NCBI GenBank assembly: GCA_037783545.1
Contig: JBBELK010000504.1
Location: forward strand, 1,116,001-1,180,000
DNA length: 64,000 nt
DNA from: Henricia sp. BOLD:AAB3569
Taxonomy: Eukaryota; Echinodermata; Asteroidea; Spinulosida; Echinasteridae
Reading direction: 5' to 3'
The translations under genes were made by a program, and so were the position numbers. The notes below the pieces were generated by a model, which saw only the letters and a program-made list of their open reading frames with translations, had not been told where the DNA came from and did not search any database. Below, piece after piece: positions 24,967-35,742 of this stretch (positions are counted from its first letter, which is position 1; each line of letters opens with the position of its first letter).

Positions 24967-25202
24967 CACATACAGTAAATTTTAATGCAGTACGATCAAT
25001 CTAGAAATGCAAAAATTAAGTCCACTGTATACATTTGGAGCACGTACCACTCTTGAAAATTAAGACATGTTAAAAGTTAAGACATTATAACTTTCTTTAT
25101 TGTAATCCCTGCACCCCTGGTGCTTAAATTGGAGGAAAAAATGACAAAACCCACTGGAACGTCGATTTATCCATTCACAGACTTGATCCAGCGGTCCAGT
25201 AG

Positions 25203-25360
25203 GGTATTTCGAGAAACTTACGCAGTTGCGTAAGCCCACTTGCGCAACGTTTTATTGCGTAAGTCGCGCAACAATTTAGCGATGATAACACGCAAGCTAT
25301 GGGGCTTGCGCCATTTTGCAAAAGTTGCGCAGGCTGCGCACTCTTTCGTGAAATCGGCTG
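25203..25360. mobile_element. Possible MITE with TTTCGNGAAA-type ends
   Basis: Weak inverted ends (atttcgagaaacttacgcag, gcactctttcgtgaaat) surround an interior rich in ttgcg motifs. Confidence 0.4.
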
Positions 25361-26650
25361 CCGATCATTTTTAGGCACCTGGCAAAATTGGCTTTCTTTG
25401 AAAAGGCAAAGTCAAGTTCACATGCATTTATTGGGATGAAAAAAGCAGCAGTACAGGTAGGGTAGCACACAGCTGCAAGGCAAATTGTGCCAGGAAGACA
25501 GAGCCTAGGGACTCGATCCACATCACTCCACACTTGGTTCAAGAGAGGCCAAAACCTACACTTGTTGTTTTGCCATGTCAGGAATAAGACGAGCCATCTT
25601 GTTTCAACATTGACTGCCATTAGAATAATGGCTTTTCAACTGGGCAAATGGCATTATTTGACAAAGCCCTAAGTGTTTTGGAGAAACTGCAGAACAAGAA
25701 AGGTTTGGCAAGAAAAGTCTGGAAGCAGAGAGCGAAATAAGATCTAAGAGTATAAACAATGTACATGTATGAAAGGAGTGTAGAGTGATTCCATGAATAC
25801 TGCCTATTTTTAGTAGAATTTAGAAACAACTTCCTTTTTTTCATTCTTTAGACCAAAACTACACAATATCAAGTGTTCGCTTTCATCGAGTTTCGAGTTG
25901 AGATCACAATTTTTAATATCGGTTTTGAAACCTAAAAAGAGTGTAGCCTACAATGTACATACTCTCTATGGTATATAGGGCCTGCAATATTTTTTCCAGT
26001 TAACGGCTGTTTCAAAATATCTTGAAATTTAAAATTCATGCCTTGTAAGAGGCTGCTCAGCAATAACTATCAGTTATTTCACAAGTTTTGTGAAATGTCT
26101 TGAGTGTTAGGCATTACATGTATATGACCAACACACAAATTCCATTCTAGAATGATTGTTTTAGAAATAGCCTACATGTGTGTCCCACATGTAACGCTTT
26201 TCACGTCAACCAAAGAATATCTCAAACTTAACAAAATTTTTGCTGATTATCTACTAAAGGTAGTATACTTGTTTGGTAAACTGTTCAAAACAGCATGATT
26301 TCCATTGGTAATTGAAAGCCTAGGTCGAAAAAACTACCTTGTACAGATGCAGTACTTAATACTTCAGAAAACCTGAAAAATCCAAGTATGGGTTTTATGC
26401 ACGATTCAAATAACTTTCGTAATTTTTCTCATGAATGGGGGCAATTCAGATAAAACTAGACCTGTGTTCGTTCTTGACAACGAACACATGGCTGTTCCCC
26501 TCCTTTTTATAAACATATATGGTGTTCGGGATGACCTTTGTTAGTGATCGTATATGAAGAAATCACGATCGTAGGTCAAACGGTTGAGTTTTTATCGATT
26601 GTTAAATATTGAATATTATTACATGCCCCTTTAATCTGACATGTAGGGAA

Positions 26651-27039
26651 GGTCAAAGGTCACGACCATATTTTTTGGATACACCACCCTAGGTCCAAGT
26701 GTAATACAGTTGACCACATGCAGATATCTTGTACCACTTTCAAATGGAAAGGCAAAATCCGTTAGACCAATAGGAAACGAGGTCAAAGGTCACGACCATA
26801 TTTTTTAGATACACCACCCAAGGTCCAAGTGTAATACAGTTGACCACATGCAGATATCTTGTACCACTTTCAAATGGAAAGGCAAAATCCGTTAGACCAA
26901 TAGGAAACGAGGTCAAAGGTCACGACCATATTTTTGGATACACCACCCTAGGTCCAAGTGTAATACAGTTGACCACATGCAGATATCTTGTACCACTTTC
27001 AAACGGCAAGGCAAAATCTGTTTGACCAATAGGAAACGA
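26651..27039. repeat. Tandem array, three units of about 130 bases
   Basis: Units start at 26651, 26781 and 26911, and a diverged fourth begins at 27040. They are nearly identical, which suggests recent or homogenised duplication. Similar units recur at 27627 and 27756. Each starts with the direct repeat AGGTCAAAGGTCA. Confidence 0.9.
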
Positions 27040-27071
27040 GGTCCAAGGTCAAGGGGTGTGCGCATCTCAAA

Positions 27072-27930
27072 GACCCTTGTTAGTCATCGTATATGGCGAA
27101 GGAATCAAGATCGTAGGTCAAACGGTTGATTTTGTATTGATTTTTGATATTTAATTTATTAAACATCATGCCCCTTTAATCTGAGACGTGATGACGTCAT
27201 CATAACGTAATCAGTTAAAGACCTTTGTTAGTTATTGTATATGGCGCAGGAATCAAGATAGTAGCTAAAATGGTTGATTTCTTACGGAATTTTTATATCC
27301 CATTTATTTTATTTGATGCCCCTTTAATCTGACACGTGATGACGTCATTATGACGTCATTAGTGAAAGACCTTTGTTAGTGATCATATTTGGCGCAGGAA
27401 TCAAGATCGTAGCTCAAACGGTTGATTTTTTATATTTCATTTATCTGTTTCCATGCCCCTTTAATCTGACATGTGATGACGTCGTCCTGACGTCATCATT
27501 TAAAGACATTTATTAGTGATCGTATATGGCGCAGGAATGAAGATCATAGCTCAAACGGTTGATTTGTTATTGATTTTTGAACATTTAATTTTATCAAATA
27601 TCCCTTTAATCTAACACATTGAGCAAGGTCAAAGGTCGCCACCATATTTTTTGGATACCCCACCCTAGTCGAAGTGTAACACAATTGACCCCGTCCAAAT
27701 ATCTTGTACCACTTTCAAATGACAAGGCAAAATCTGTTTGACCAATAGGAAACAAGGTCAAAGGTCAAGGCGTGTGCGCATCTTAAAGACATTGGTTAGT
27801 CATCATATATGGCGAAGGAATCAAGTTCGTATGTCAAACGGTTGATTTTATATTGATTTTTGAATATTTAATTTATTAAACTTCATGCCCCTTTAATCTG
27901 ACACGTGATGACGTCATCATGACGTCATTA
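27072..27930. repeat. Tandem array, units of 137-148 bases with TGACGTCA palindromes
   Basis: Starts of the shared block (gacctttgttagt or close) fall at 27072, 27220, 27368, 27505 and 27788, with an earlier one at 26533. Each unit includes aaacggttgatttt and catgcccctttaatctgac. Six perfect TGACGTCA sites lie at 27192, 27340, 27351, 27488, 27909 and 27920. Confidence 0.85.
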
Positions 27931-28039
27931 GTAGTGTGCACTACTTCACACAGTGACCAATGTCCATGTGAAGTTTGAAGTCAATCATCAATGTGCAAGT
28001 GTCCGAAATAGCGTCTGAAAAAAGTGGAAGAAGTAAAAG

Positions 28040-28043
<4 letters not shown>

Positions 28044-28076
<33 letters not shown>
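28044..28076 (+). repeat. Poly-A run of 33 bases
   Basis: Internal to the composite element at 26464-28130; followed by ggaataaaaatcg and the terminal hairpin. Confidence 0.9.
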
Positions 28077-28078
<2 letters not shown>

Positions 28079-28849
28079 AATAAAAATCGTAACGAAAACA
28101 AAGGCTGTTCCGACCCGAATCGGAACAGCCAATAATTTCACAGAATGATTACCACCATTACCATCTGGATAACAAGTAAGCTTTTAAAAAAGATAATAAT
28201 TCAGAAATGTTTTTGGAGGGTAGTTACCAAACAAGTAGACTACCTTTAACTCAATTGATAACCCTGCTGAGAAGTACTTTAACATGATGTAGCCCTACAG
28301 GCCTACCAGTTTAAAATTAGTAGATATACACATCCATGGTTATTTTTGTCACTTGAAATTTTGAAATTATGGTGGACAGATACATGTATTTCATGTACTG
28401 TTATTTCGTAACACCCTATGTGCTCATAGTTTCCGCAGCCAGCAGCCGCAACATTTCAATGTCTCAACTTCTCAATTCTGACACAGCGAGGGTCCAACTC
28501 AAAGCAATTTGTCTCAATCTTCTTTCATTTCAGAGTACCTTTTTTTTTCGCAGGTGGTGGGGGCCCAACCATAGAGAAGGCCATTTAAAGCACCTATCGC
28601 TTTCTACATGTAATAAGGAAACTGTTTTACATACCCTATACGCCCAGCCAAAACAAAGTTAGCTGCCTGTTCTTTAAAACTCTGGTATTTCTGAGGTCAT
28701 CAAGATTCACCCCAGGAATTTGTAATGACCTAAATGCCCCCAAAATGTTTACTGTTTAACATCCTCTGTGGTCCTTCTGCTGCACTTGAACTTGTCTGCC
28801 AAATAAGGTCAACAGCTTTCTTTTATCTTTAAAATGTAGAATTTATCTG

Positions 28850-28980
28850 CCCTTACAGGACATGAAGTGCACTCTATGTGATTTATCCGAGCCACACACG
28901 AAAAACCTTATAGGGACTCGAACTCGCAACCTTGTGAATGCTTGGCAGTGGAAGCACTCAACAATTGATCAATTAGCATA
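28850..28980 (-). repeat. tRNA-derived SINE
   Basis: On the minus strand the B-box is excellent (GCGAGTTCGAGTCCCTATAA). The A-box region is degenerate (GCTAATTGATCAATTGTTGA). The tail contains tgtaagggcagataaattc, like the tail at 13.4 kb. Confidence 0.65.
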
Positions 28981-28988
28981 TCACACTA

Positions 28989-29089
28989 AAGGCCTTTTCA
29001 CACTTTCACAAAATTCTCGGGGTTGATGCGGGCTTAATGCGGGGTTGAGTTCGCCCCGGGTTGAAAGGCTGTAGTGTGAAAAGGCCTTA
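28989..29089. mobile_element. 101-base MITE with AAGGCCTTTTCACAC ends
   Basis: The 15-base ends AAGGCCTTTTCACAC and their complement are exact. The GC-rich centre contains ggggttgatgcgggctt. Confidence 0.85.
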
Positions 29090-29639
29090 AGATTGTGCGA
29101 ATTCTCTCTGGGGTCCATTAGAATTGAATCCAAGATGGTAATCGGAATTATGATTCCATCTTCCAATTATCTTGCTGATTCCAATAAGTACATGTACCCG
29201 GTGATTCTTAATGTTTAAACGAATGCGGAATTACACAATAAAAATAAAAAATTGCAGTTTTTGTATCAGATTTGAAAGATATTTTTTTGATTATAGGTAT
29301 CAGCTTTTTTTTAAAAATGGAATGGAATCTGAATAGAATCTAAAGTGGAATTATAATCCATTCTAAAAATGTTGGAATTGCCTCATCTACATAAAACGGT
29401 GCTCACTTCATGTACTTGGCACAATACAAAACCATCGAAATTGGAATGAATCTTATACCAACATGAAAATCAGGCATGATGCATAAGGCACTGACTTACA
29501 TTATCAACTACATGTATACATGTATAGTATGCATTCTTGTATTAAACGTTACTCCCAAATATACACTGAAAATATTTGTCAATTAAAAAACAAAATTACA
29601 ACAATTCCAAGTGCCCCGCCCCAATCCTGCATGCCACGG

Positions 29640-29900
29640 AATTCAACCGTTGAATCATCATGCAGCTAATATCTGTCCTTGCACTCTACCTTTTATCAAA
29701 ACAACTTCCTGCTTTTTATTGGAAAAAAAATCTCACAGTTTCGCTTTGCGATTCCCAAAGCACAATGAGCCTGTTGCTAAGTTATTTGATTGCTAGGCAA
29801 CGGTGGCTCACCCAGTGACAGCTGGACACATTGCTATGGCAACCGTGCAAGGCTAGCTGCGGGACCGCATGCAGGCTCAATGGCGGATACTTCCTGGACT
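29640..29900. promoter_or_regulatory. Candidate regulatory island with three X-box-like motifs
   Basis: GTTGCTAAG (29773), TTGCTAGGCAAC (about 29790) and TTGCTATGGCAACC (29831-29844) occur within 75 bases in the large FOXN intron. Confidence 0.35.
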
Positions 29901-30235
29901 GAGCTATCTTAAACTGTTCCTTCCTCTCTGCATAACACAATTTCCTGGGAAAAAAATGTTTCCCTGTATGTATACACATGCAATGGAGATGTGTATATTT
30001 TTGCCTAGAGTTTAACAAGTTGGAAGACTTTTTGAACTTTGTTTCTCCTCAGGAAGAGAAGCAAAGTTGAAATGTCCTGTGGGGCCTTATTATTATCAAA
30101 CACTCCTTTTATCCAGTTATCATGACCCTTAGTTACATGTTTTGTAAAAGAGTGAAAACCACTCTTTTTAGAGCCATATTATGAACTCATTTTGGAGTAG
30201 AAATTTTCCTCTTTTAGATTTTTTTTTCATTCTGC

Positions 30236-30375
30236 TTAAAGACCGAGGCTCGTCAGCAATGCGCGCGCGACAAATTTGTGCCATGAAATACGCAGCTCCA
30301 TGCCTTTGCTATGGAGCTGCATATTTCGTGGCACGAATTTGGCGCACGCGCATTGCTGACGAGCCTCTGCCTTTA
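30236..30375. mobile_element. Foldback with 57-base arms, 9-base loop
   Basis: The arms 30245-30301 and 30311-30367 match at 52 of 57 positions by eye. The loop is gcctttgct. Complementarity continues weakly outward to TTAAAG/CTTTAG. The arms contain gctcgtcagcaatgcgcg. Likely a young MITE. A hairpin RNA origin is possible but not shown. Confidence 0.8.
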
Positions 30376-30442
30376 GGGGTTAAAATCCACTAATCCTCTA
30401 AATAGTCTAGAGTAAAAAAAAAATAAAAAATAAGTTGTCCAT

Positions 30443-31018
30443 TAAAGGGCCCCTTATTTAGGATTTTTATCAATGAAATATATGCTTTAAAACCACTCTA
30501 CTCGGTTAAAGTCATAAAAATCCTATTTGGAGCTTGCTTTGGGGGTTAAAACAAAGGTTTTTAGTTTTTATGCTAATGAAAATATGCATATTCATGACCA
30601 AGGTCACGATGTCACAAGAGGCAAACACAGGAAAATCACATTCAACTGTGCACAAAAGATTCCACTTTTTTCTCAATTTTCCTGAAACTTTTGTAATCCA
30701 TGGCTGTTTGTTTTACATGTTGCCTGCTGTAAACCATGACAAAACTGGGGGTAGAAACTGCAGCAATTTGCCACAAGTCCAACTTGAAGTCTTATGTTTT
30801 TTCTTAACTTTTCCCTTCTGTCTTCCTTATGTGATGCACTCAAAACAGTGCCCTTTGTCTGTGATTTATTGCAATGAAATTTTCAAAGTTGAAAAAGGCC
30901 ACCTTTTATTGATTTTACATCCAAACGAACAATAGTATGTCTTGCTGAACAAGTAATCCGTCATTATGAAGCAAAGCTTAGGCACAAAGTTGTTTAGCAT
31001 GTCACAGGCCCTTTAAAT
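30443..31018. repeat. Dispersed repeat with AAAGGGCC ends
   Basis: The ends attaaagggcccc and ggccctttaaa are inverted. A diverged relative is at about 40160-40500 (shared taatga-aat-t-catattcatga and gatgtcatc). Confidence 0.5.
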
Positions 31019-31344
31019 GTATGGCTTCTCACTCTTTTATGTCATTCTTCTCAGTTTACAACAACTGTCAAGACAAACACTTTAACAGATTCACCCACCC
31101 CCCTTTTAGTGACTAGTGGCATTCTAGTGTATTTTGTTCTCAAGGGTAATGTGTAATTTCTAAAGCTTGAACTTAATTAAACACATGCAAAGCATCCAAG
31201 TACCAAATGACACATTTTCTTCCGCTGTAGATTTTATGAAGGTGTTTAATAAAAGTTGGGCCAGGCACTTTGGTTTTCAACCAACTTTTTTTAAAATTTC
31301 AATTATGAATATGTATTGTTTTTGACACGTAGTACTGGATATGC

Positions 31345-31450
31345 AACAGGCTTTTTCAAGTGGGATTTGAATCAACAACCATTTGCTTTCTATACTGTTC
31401 AGTCAACTTCTCTACTCAGCCACTGAACTAGTGTAAAACATTTGGGCTAA
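31345..31450 (-). repeat. tRNA-derived SINE head
   Basis: The minus strand reads TAGTTCAGTGGCTGAGTAGA (A-box region) and TTGATTCAAATCCCACTTG (B-box region) at normal tRNA spacing. Confidence 0.6.
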
Positions 31451-31534
31451 GCGAGTTTGTTGCCGCTGAATGGTTCTTTGGTTAATTGAGCTGAGTCCAT
31501 GCCGTTATGTTAAAAAGAAAACTGTCAGAAAATA

Positions 31535-31709
31535 CAGTAAACTCTCGTTATAACACCCCCTGATATAAAGCTCTTCTCGATATAAAGCTCCCTTTTCTAA
31601 GTCCCAGCCATTATTCTCTGCATTGTGTATGCATTGGTTATATCGCTCTCTGGATATAAAGCTCAAATTATTTCGGTCCCTTGAAGAGCGTTATAATGAG
31701 AGTTTACTG
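31535..31709. mobile_element. pogo/Tigger-like MITE, 175 bases
   Basis: The ends CAGTAAACTCTCGTTATAA and ttataatgagagtttactg are inverted, with TA on both sides. The interior repeats tcgatataaagctc and tggatataaagctc. Confidence 0.85.
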
Positions 31710-33111
31710 TACACAAATTCATGTACAGACAGCAACTGACAGACAGTGATGAATTTGCATGACTTTGAGCAATCACCCGACAAAAAAAAAAGAAGCATCT
31801 GCAGTGACGTTGCCAATTCACAAGCAATATACCACAATCGGACCTTTGAAGTTCATGGTCCAATGAAAATATCTAGTTGCACAACAATCTGTCCATGTTT
31901 TTTGTACAGGGTCATATACCTGCATCTATCACAGTACCGGTATATATTGTAGGCCTACAACTCTTGTACCATACATATTGTATGTAGCTCTAGTGCACTC
32001 ATACGTACACGTACTTTTCCTGTTAAACATTACTACCGGTAATGTGCACATTTCCCCTAACTCTGGGAAAACGATAAAGCCAGTTTGTGTTTAATGAAAA
32101 CAAACATAGTACTTATATCTATGTTCTGAGCATGGTTTCTTTTTCCTTTTTGCCAATGAAAACACCACAGAGACCGTGTGCTTTGTTTTGTAACCAAGCA
32201 TGTAGTGTAGAGTTTCCTTTAGATATTGTCAAATATTGGTTACAGCCAATACACTGTACATGTGCTGATACTGAACTCTGCAGTAAATGCATATTGTCAT
32301 GCGTTTACATCAGGCATCATCAGGCAACATCAGGCAACATTAAAATAAGGCCAACACTGCATTTCAGCCCTTGCTGTGGATTAATTAATTTGTTTAATGC
32401 TGCTGGGGACAGGTTGAGTTTTGTTTTTATACCATTTGCAGTGATCCAAAATTGTTACTGAGTTGACAAGAACAACTTTAAAGTGTTGATAACATTGGTG
32501 GCGCAAAACCACCAGTTTTGTTTCTGTCCAAAATGGTACACGTACATGTACATACCTTTATGTAGTCTGAAGGTGGTTTTTAAAAAGTGGGTGTGCACAT
32601 TTATTTTTTTATCATTTACCTAACACCAAAACCATGCATGGACTTTAAAGGTTTTCTGAAACACAGTCAGGCAAAAGTCCACTGTGGAATAAGACTTAAG
32701 AGGATTTTTTCCAGGTCACCAAACAACCATTTTCTAATTTATCTACAATAATTACAACAAACACAAGATTTGTGTTATCGAGTACATGTACAACCTTGGT
32801 GAACAAAACCTGCAACAGTATTTACCGTAACTGCACTGTATTCAGAGTGACGTCACACCACGTTTTAGTAAGCGCACAAAGAACTTGCATCAGAAGTCCA
32901 TGATTGTTGTTGGTTGTATAGTAGAAGCCAAAAAACTTCACAAACGGCCTTATGTAGCATGGTCATGACCTAGCTTCAGGCAAGTACTATTAATACTGTC
33001 CTTCAGAAAATATAACTGGGCAACAAAGCTTTACAGACGTTTTGTTAACTTGTATGATTTTACAGAAATACTGTATAAAAATAAAGATAGTGTTATCAAG
33101 GAAATCTATAG

Positions 33112-33311
33112 TATAGGGTGCTTTCACATGCGGTCAAAAGGTCACGACCATCCCGTATTTGTCCTCCAGATGGGGAGAGAACAATAGAGCCACGTGGGGA
33201 AATGCACGTGGCTGATGGCAGAAAAGCACAAGCTCTATTGTTCTCTTCCGATCTGGAGGACAAACACGTGAGATGTTTAGTGACCCATGACAGCTGTGAA
33301 ATCGCTCTATT
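33112..33311. mobile_element. Foldback MITE, second copy of the 15.2-kb family
   Basis: Similar to 15182-15375 in inverted order, with ends agggtgctttcaca and tgtgaaatcgctct flanked by TA-rich sequence. Confidence 0.8.
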
Positions 33312-33354
33312 ACGTTTAAGGTGTATTAAAAGATATTCATTTTTTAATGGGGTT

Positions 33355-33530
33355 TAGAGACTGCCAAAGTGAATGGGCCAATATCATATTTTGATAGTTG
33401 CCTTGACGTACATCTATTAGCTCAACACCAAAATAAACTGTCCTTCTGTGGTTTTGCAATGTAAGCTTTATCTGATGGCTCAATGTTTAGAACCAGTTAC
33501 CAATGGCAACTTGTCACACATTGGTTCCCA
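33355..33530. mobile_element. Foldback MITE carrying an X-box-like motif, copy 2
   Basis: Starts agagactgccaaagtgaat and contains gatggctcaatgtttagaac and accaatggcaac. Diverged relative of 41315-41485. Confidence 0.5.
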
Positions 33531-35166
33531 TTGCACTTGTGCACCCCCTTTCGCCCCTCACCCAAATCATATATGTACGGTACATGTATACATTATAGTG
33601 GCTTCAACAAGCATTCTGAATACGTCTTTGTCCTCATGTGAGAGGAATTGTGCGTACATTTTTCAATGCTAAATTGATTTTACTTGAAAAGTTTAACAGT
33701 TTCTAACGGGAAAGACAACTTTCTTTATGAAAACTGCGAAACAAATCCAGCAGTTTTGTATTCTTATTCTAAAAAATTGTCTGCCAAATTTTAGATAAAA
33801 TGGGGAATCTGGAGGCAATGGAAAAACAGCTTAATTGGCTCCAAAAATGTAGCCAACAGTTTTTGGTTCACCTTGAAAACGTCAAGCTCCTTTTGTGCGA
33901 ATACAAACTTCTGTGCCACTCAATAAGCCAATTAGGGCTAATCATTAAACTTTCTAAGTTCCACAACAATGCCAATAATTTTCCGTTTTCCACTTAGGCC
34001 TATACTTTGGCTGAATTTGATCTGGGTTACATGAATAGATCTTTAGTTGGATTATTAAACAATACTAATGACCCCAACATTGGACAGGTGAGGCTGAACA
34101 GCATAGGCCTATATCCCTGGCACAAGTGCAGAACTTTAAAAGTACTGCACAAATAAAATTTTAGAATAAAATGCACTTTTTTCAGCAGTTGCAGCACAAA
34201 GAAAGAGGGATATGCAGTGCGTACATGTAGGTCTAGAAATAAAATCCCCCAAAAAGCCCACAAGGAGACAAAGGTAATTAAATCCTGACATCTAGGTTTG
34301 TTTTTCAGTAGCCATGGCAACGTCCCAAAGCAGATGTCCTGTCGAGGGAAGTCTTTGTTTTGGTACGCTGCAGCGAGCAGGTGCGATAGGGTTACAATAG
34401 GGAAGTGTGCTGTATGTATAGGCCCTACAACTTGCACAATTCAGGGTGTTCGATAATTCTAGTTAAAAAAAAGCCAAGTGAACTTTGGCACGTGGTGCCC
34501 CACTGGTTAAGTGGTGGGGGAGCATTGGCACCAAAAATACTTGGCTAATTAGCAACTTTCAAGAAGGACAGAATATAAGTTTGTGCAAGTTGTGGTAAGC
34601 AAAACTACCATTTGCTTGTTCAGATGACATTGTTTCAGATGCTTTCAAAACTAGCTGGAAATATTTTGGTTTCAGGACTGAATAAACACATACTTGTATT
34701 GTCAGTTAAAACTACATTAAAGGTAAATGTACTTTGTCTGCACTCAGGGGCAATTTAAACTGAGTTGAATGTCAAGTGGATAGTTTTCTTGATTTACCAA
34801 AACTGTCAGCCTTTAATTGAGTGAGATACATGTAGGCCTATAGGTAAACAAATAAAGGGAAAGTTATAGGGGAGGGGGAGGATAATGTGCATTACAAGAA
34901 ACTTTGGGGGACGTCAAAGTTATATTGCACCATTTTGTTCCATCAAGATGTTTCAGCAAACCCCCAAAAAACTACCAATTTTTCATTCATTCTTTCAAGG
35001 TGAAAAAACCCCGAGCACAAATTCATTTAACTTTTATTTTATGTAAATACTCCTCATTCCAATGAAAAAGCCTATTGTTACAACAAACACCCTAGAGAAA
35101 GACAGAAATTCAGCAAAGAAAACTAAATCCACAAAATGTTTAATAAAAGAAAAAGTTGAAACTTAC

Positions 35167-35742
35167 CAAGCTAATTTGTCCCTTGATTTTGTCGACTTTA
35201 CGGAAGCATTTGTTGAGAGAAAGGTTGTGCCTTACAGAGTTCTTCCAGCCCGTGGGAGCATTGTGGAAGTATGGAAAGTGGTCCTGGATCCACTGATAAA
35301 TGTCCTTAACTGGAAGACGTTTGAGCGGCGAGTCCTCGATCGCCATAAAGATCAGACAGCTGAACGAGAAAGGAGGTTTGCTGTTGATGTGTCGTTTGGG
35401 GTCTAGAAAACCGTCCTCACCGACCGCCAGACCATTGAGTTTATTCAGCATGCCCTCGCTGCCGGCCATGCCAGCATGGTTCTCCTTGGAATTCCCGTCT
35501 TCATTGTCCAAGTTCATGTCTTTGAGTAAGTCTGAGCTGTGCAGCCAGCTAAGCGGCCGCAATTCGTCGTCATCCATCGTGCCCTTCTCCGTCTTGATCT
35601 CGGCGAAACAGCAGCTACTGCTGAGGTCCATTTTGGCGCGGCTGCCGAGGACCCGCGACAACGTGGCACTGGGGAAGCTTTTACTCAGGCCTAGTGTTAC
35701 GTGTCTCTTCAGTAAGGGCTCTGGCTTACGATTGGGCGGCAT
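35167..35742 (-). CDS. FOXN3: FOXN2/3-type forkhead transcription factor, first large coding exon
   Basis: Nuclear DNA-binding transcription factor of the FOXN2/FOXN3 (CHES1) subfamily; vertebrate relatives are mainly repressors. Read on the minus strand, this exon gives 192 residues from an ATG at 35742, starting MPPNRKPEP, close to the human FOXN3 start as I remember it. Residues 56-76 ([21 protein letters not shown]) form the acidic, Trp-containing motif seen before the domain in FOXN3. The forkhead domain starts near residue 122 with [18 protein letters not shown]. The recognition helix is [15 protein letters not shown] at residues 166-180. The exon ends in phase 0 at a consensus donor (gtaagt, 35166-35161). 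A pyrimidine-containing acceptor (tttacctgccag) ends one base before the ATG, so upstream exon(s) are likely. An unspliced alternative start 9 codons upstream (35769) is preceded by an in-frame stop. The residues after KVDK (IKGQISL) differ from the ERSQ of human FOXN3. Whether it is FOXN2- or FOXN3-like cannot be settled; a pre-duplication FoxN2/3 is likely in an invertebrate. Confidence 0.95.

Larger units (their letters stand above)
26464..28130. mobile_element. Composite element with internal tandem arrays and terminal hairpins (Helentron-like?)
   Basis: The left end holds a hairpin GTGTTCGTT-CTTGAC-AACGAACAC (26464-26487) followed by GGCTGTTCC. The right end holds an 11-base-stem hairpin GGCTGTTCCGA-CCCGAA-TCGGAACAGCC (28103-28130). 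GGCTGTTCC at left and GGAACAGCC at right are short subterminal inverted repeats. Between them are two interleaved tandem arrays (units of about 130 and 137-148 bases) and a 33-base poly-A. Short subterminal inverted repeats, a 3' hairpin and a tandem core are features reported for non-autonomous Helentron/HINE and bivalve pearl-like elements. Assignment is inference; no Rep/helicase is present. Confidence 0.5.
17293..35166 (-). other. Large first coding intron of the FOXN2/3 gene (about 17.9 kb)
   Basis: Bounded by the donor at 35166 and acceptor at 17293. It holds a foldback at 17.4-17.6 kb, tRNA-SINEs at 19.2, 20.8, 28.9 and 31.4 kb, MITEs at 23.7, 24.6, 29.0, 30.2, 31.5 and 33.1 kb, and the composite tandem-repeat element at 26.46-28.13 kb. 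GC-richer islands without repeat character occur near 18540-18720, 21545-21870, 29640-29900 and 34290-34400. Stretches such as 18190-18510, 19560-20820, 21870-23730, 28140-28840, 31720-33110 and 33520-34290 are AT-rich and show no gene. Confidence 0.85.

Noticed and set aside
28044-28076. Poly-A as the tail of a retroposed gene or LINE
   Set aside because: It is internal to the composite element, is followed by the terminal hairpin, and has no coding sequence in front.
34027-34437. Minus-strand open frame of 136 codons
   Set aside because: No recognisable domain or splice context; an X-box-like motif in it suggests regulatory DNA instead.
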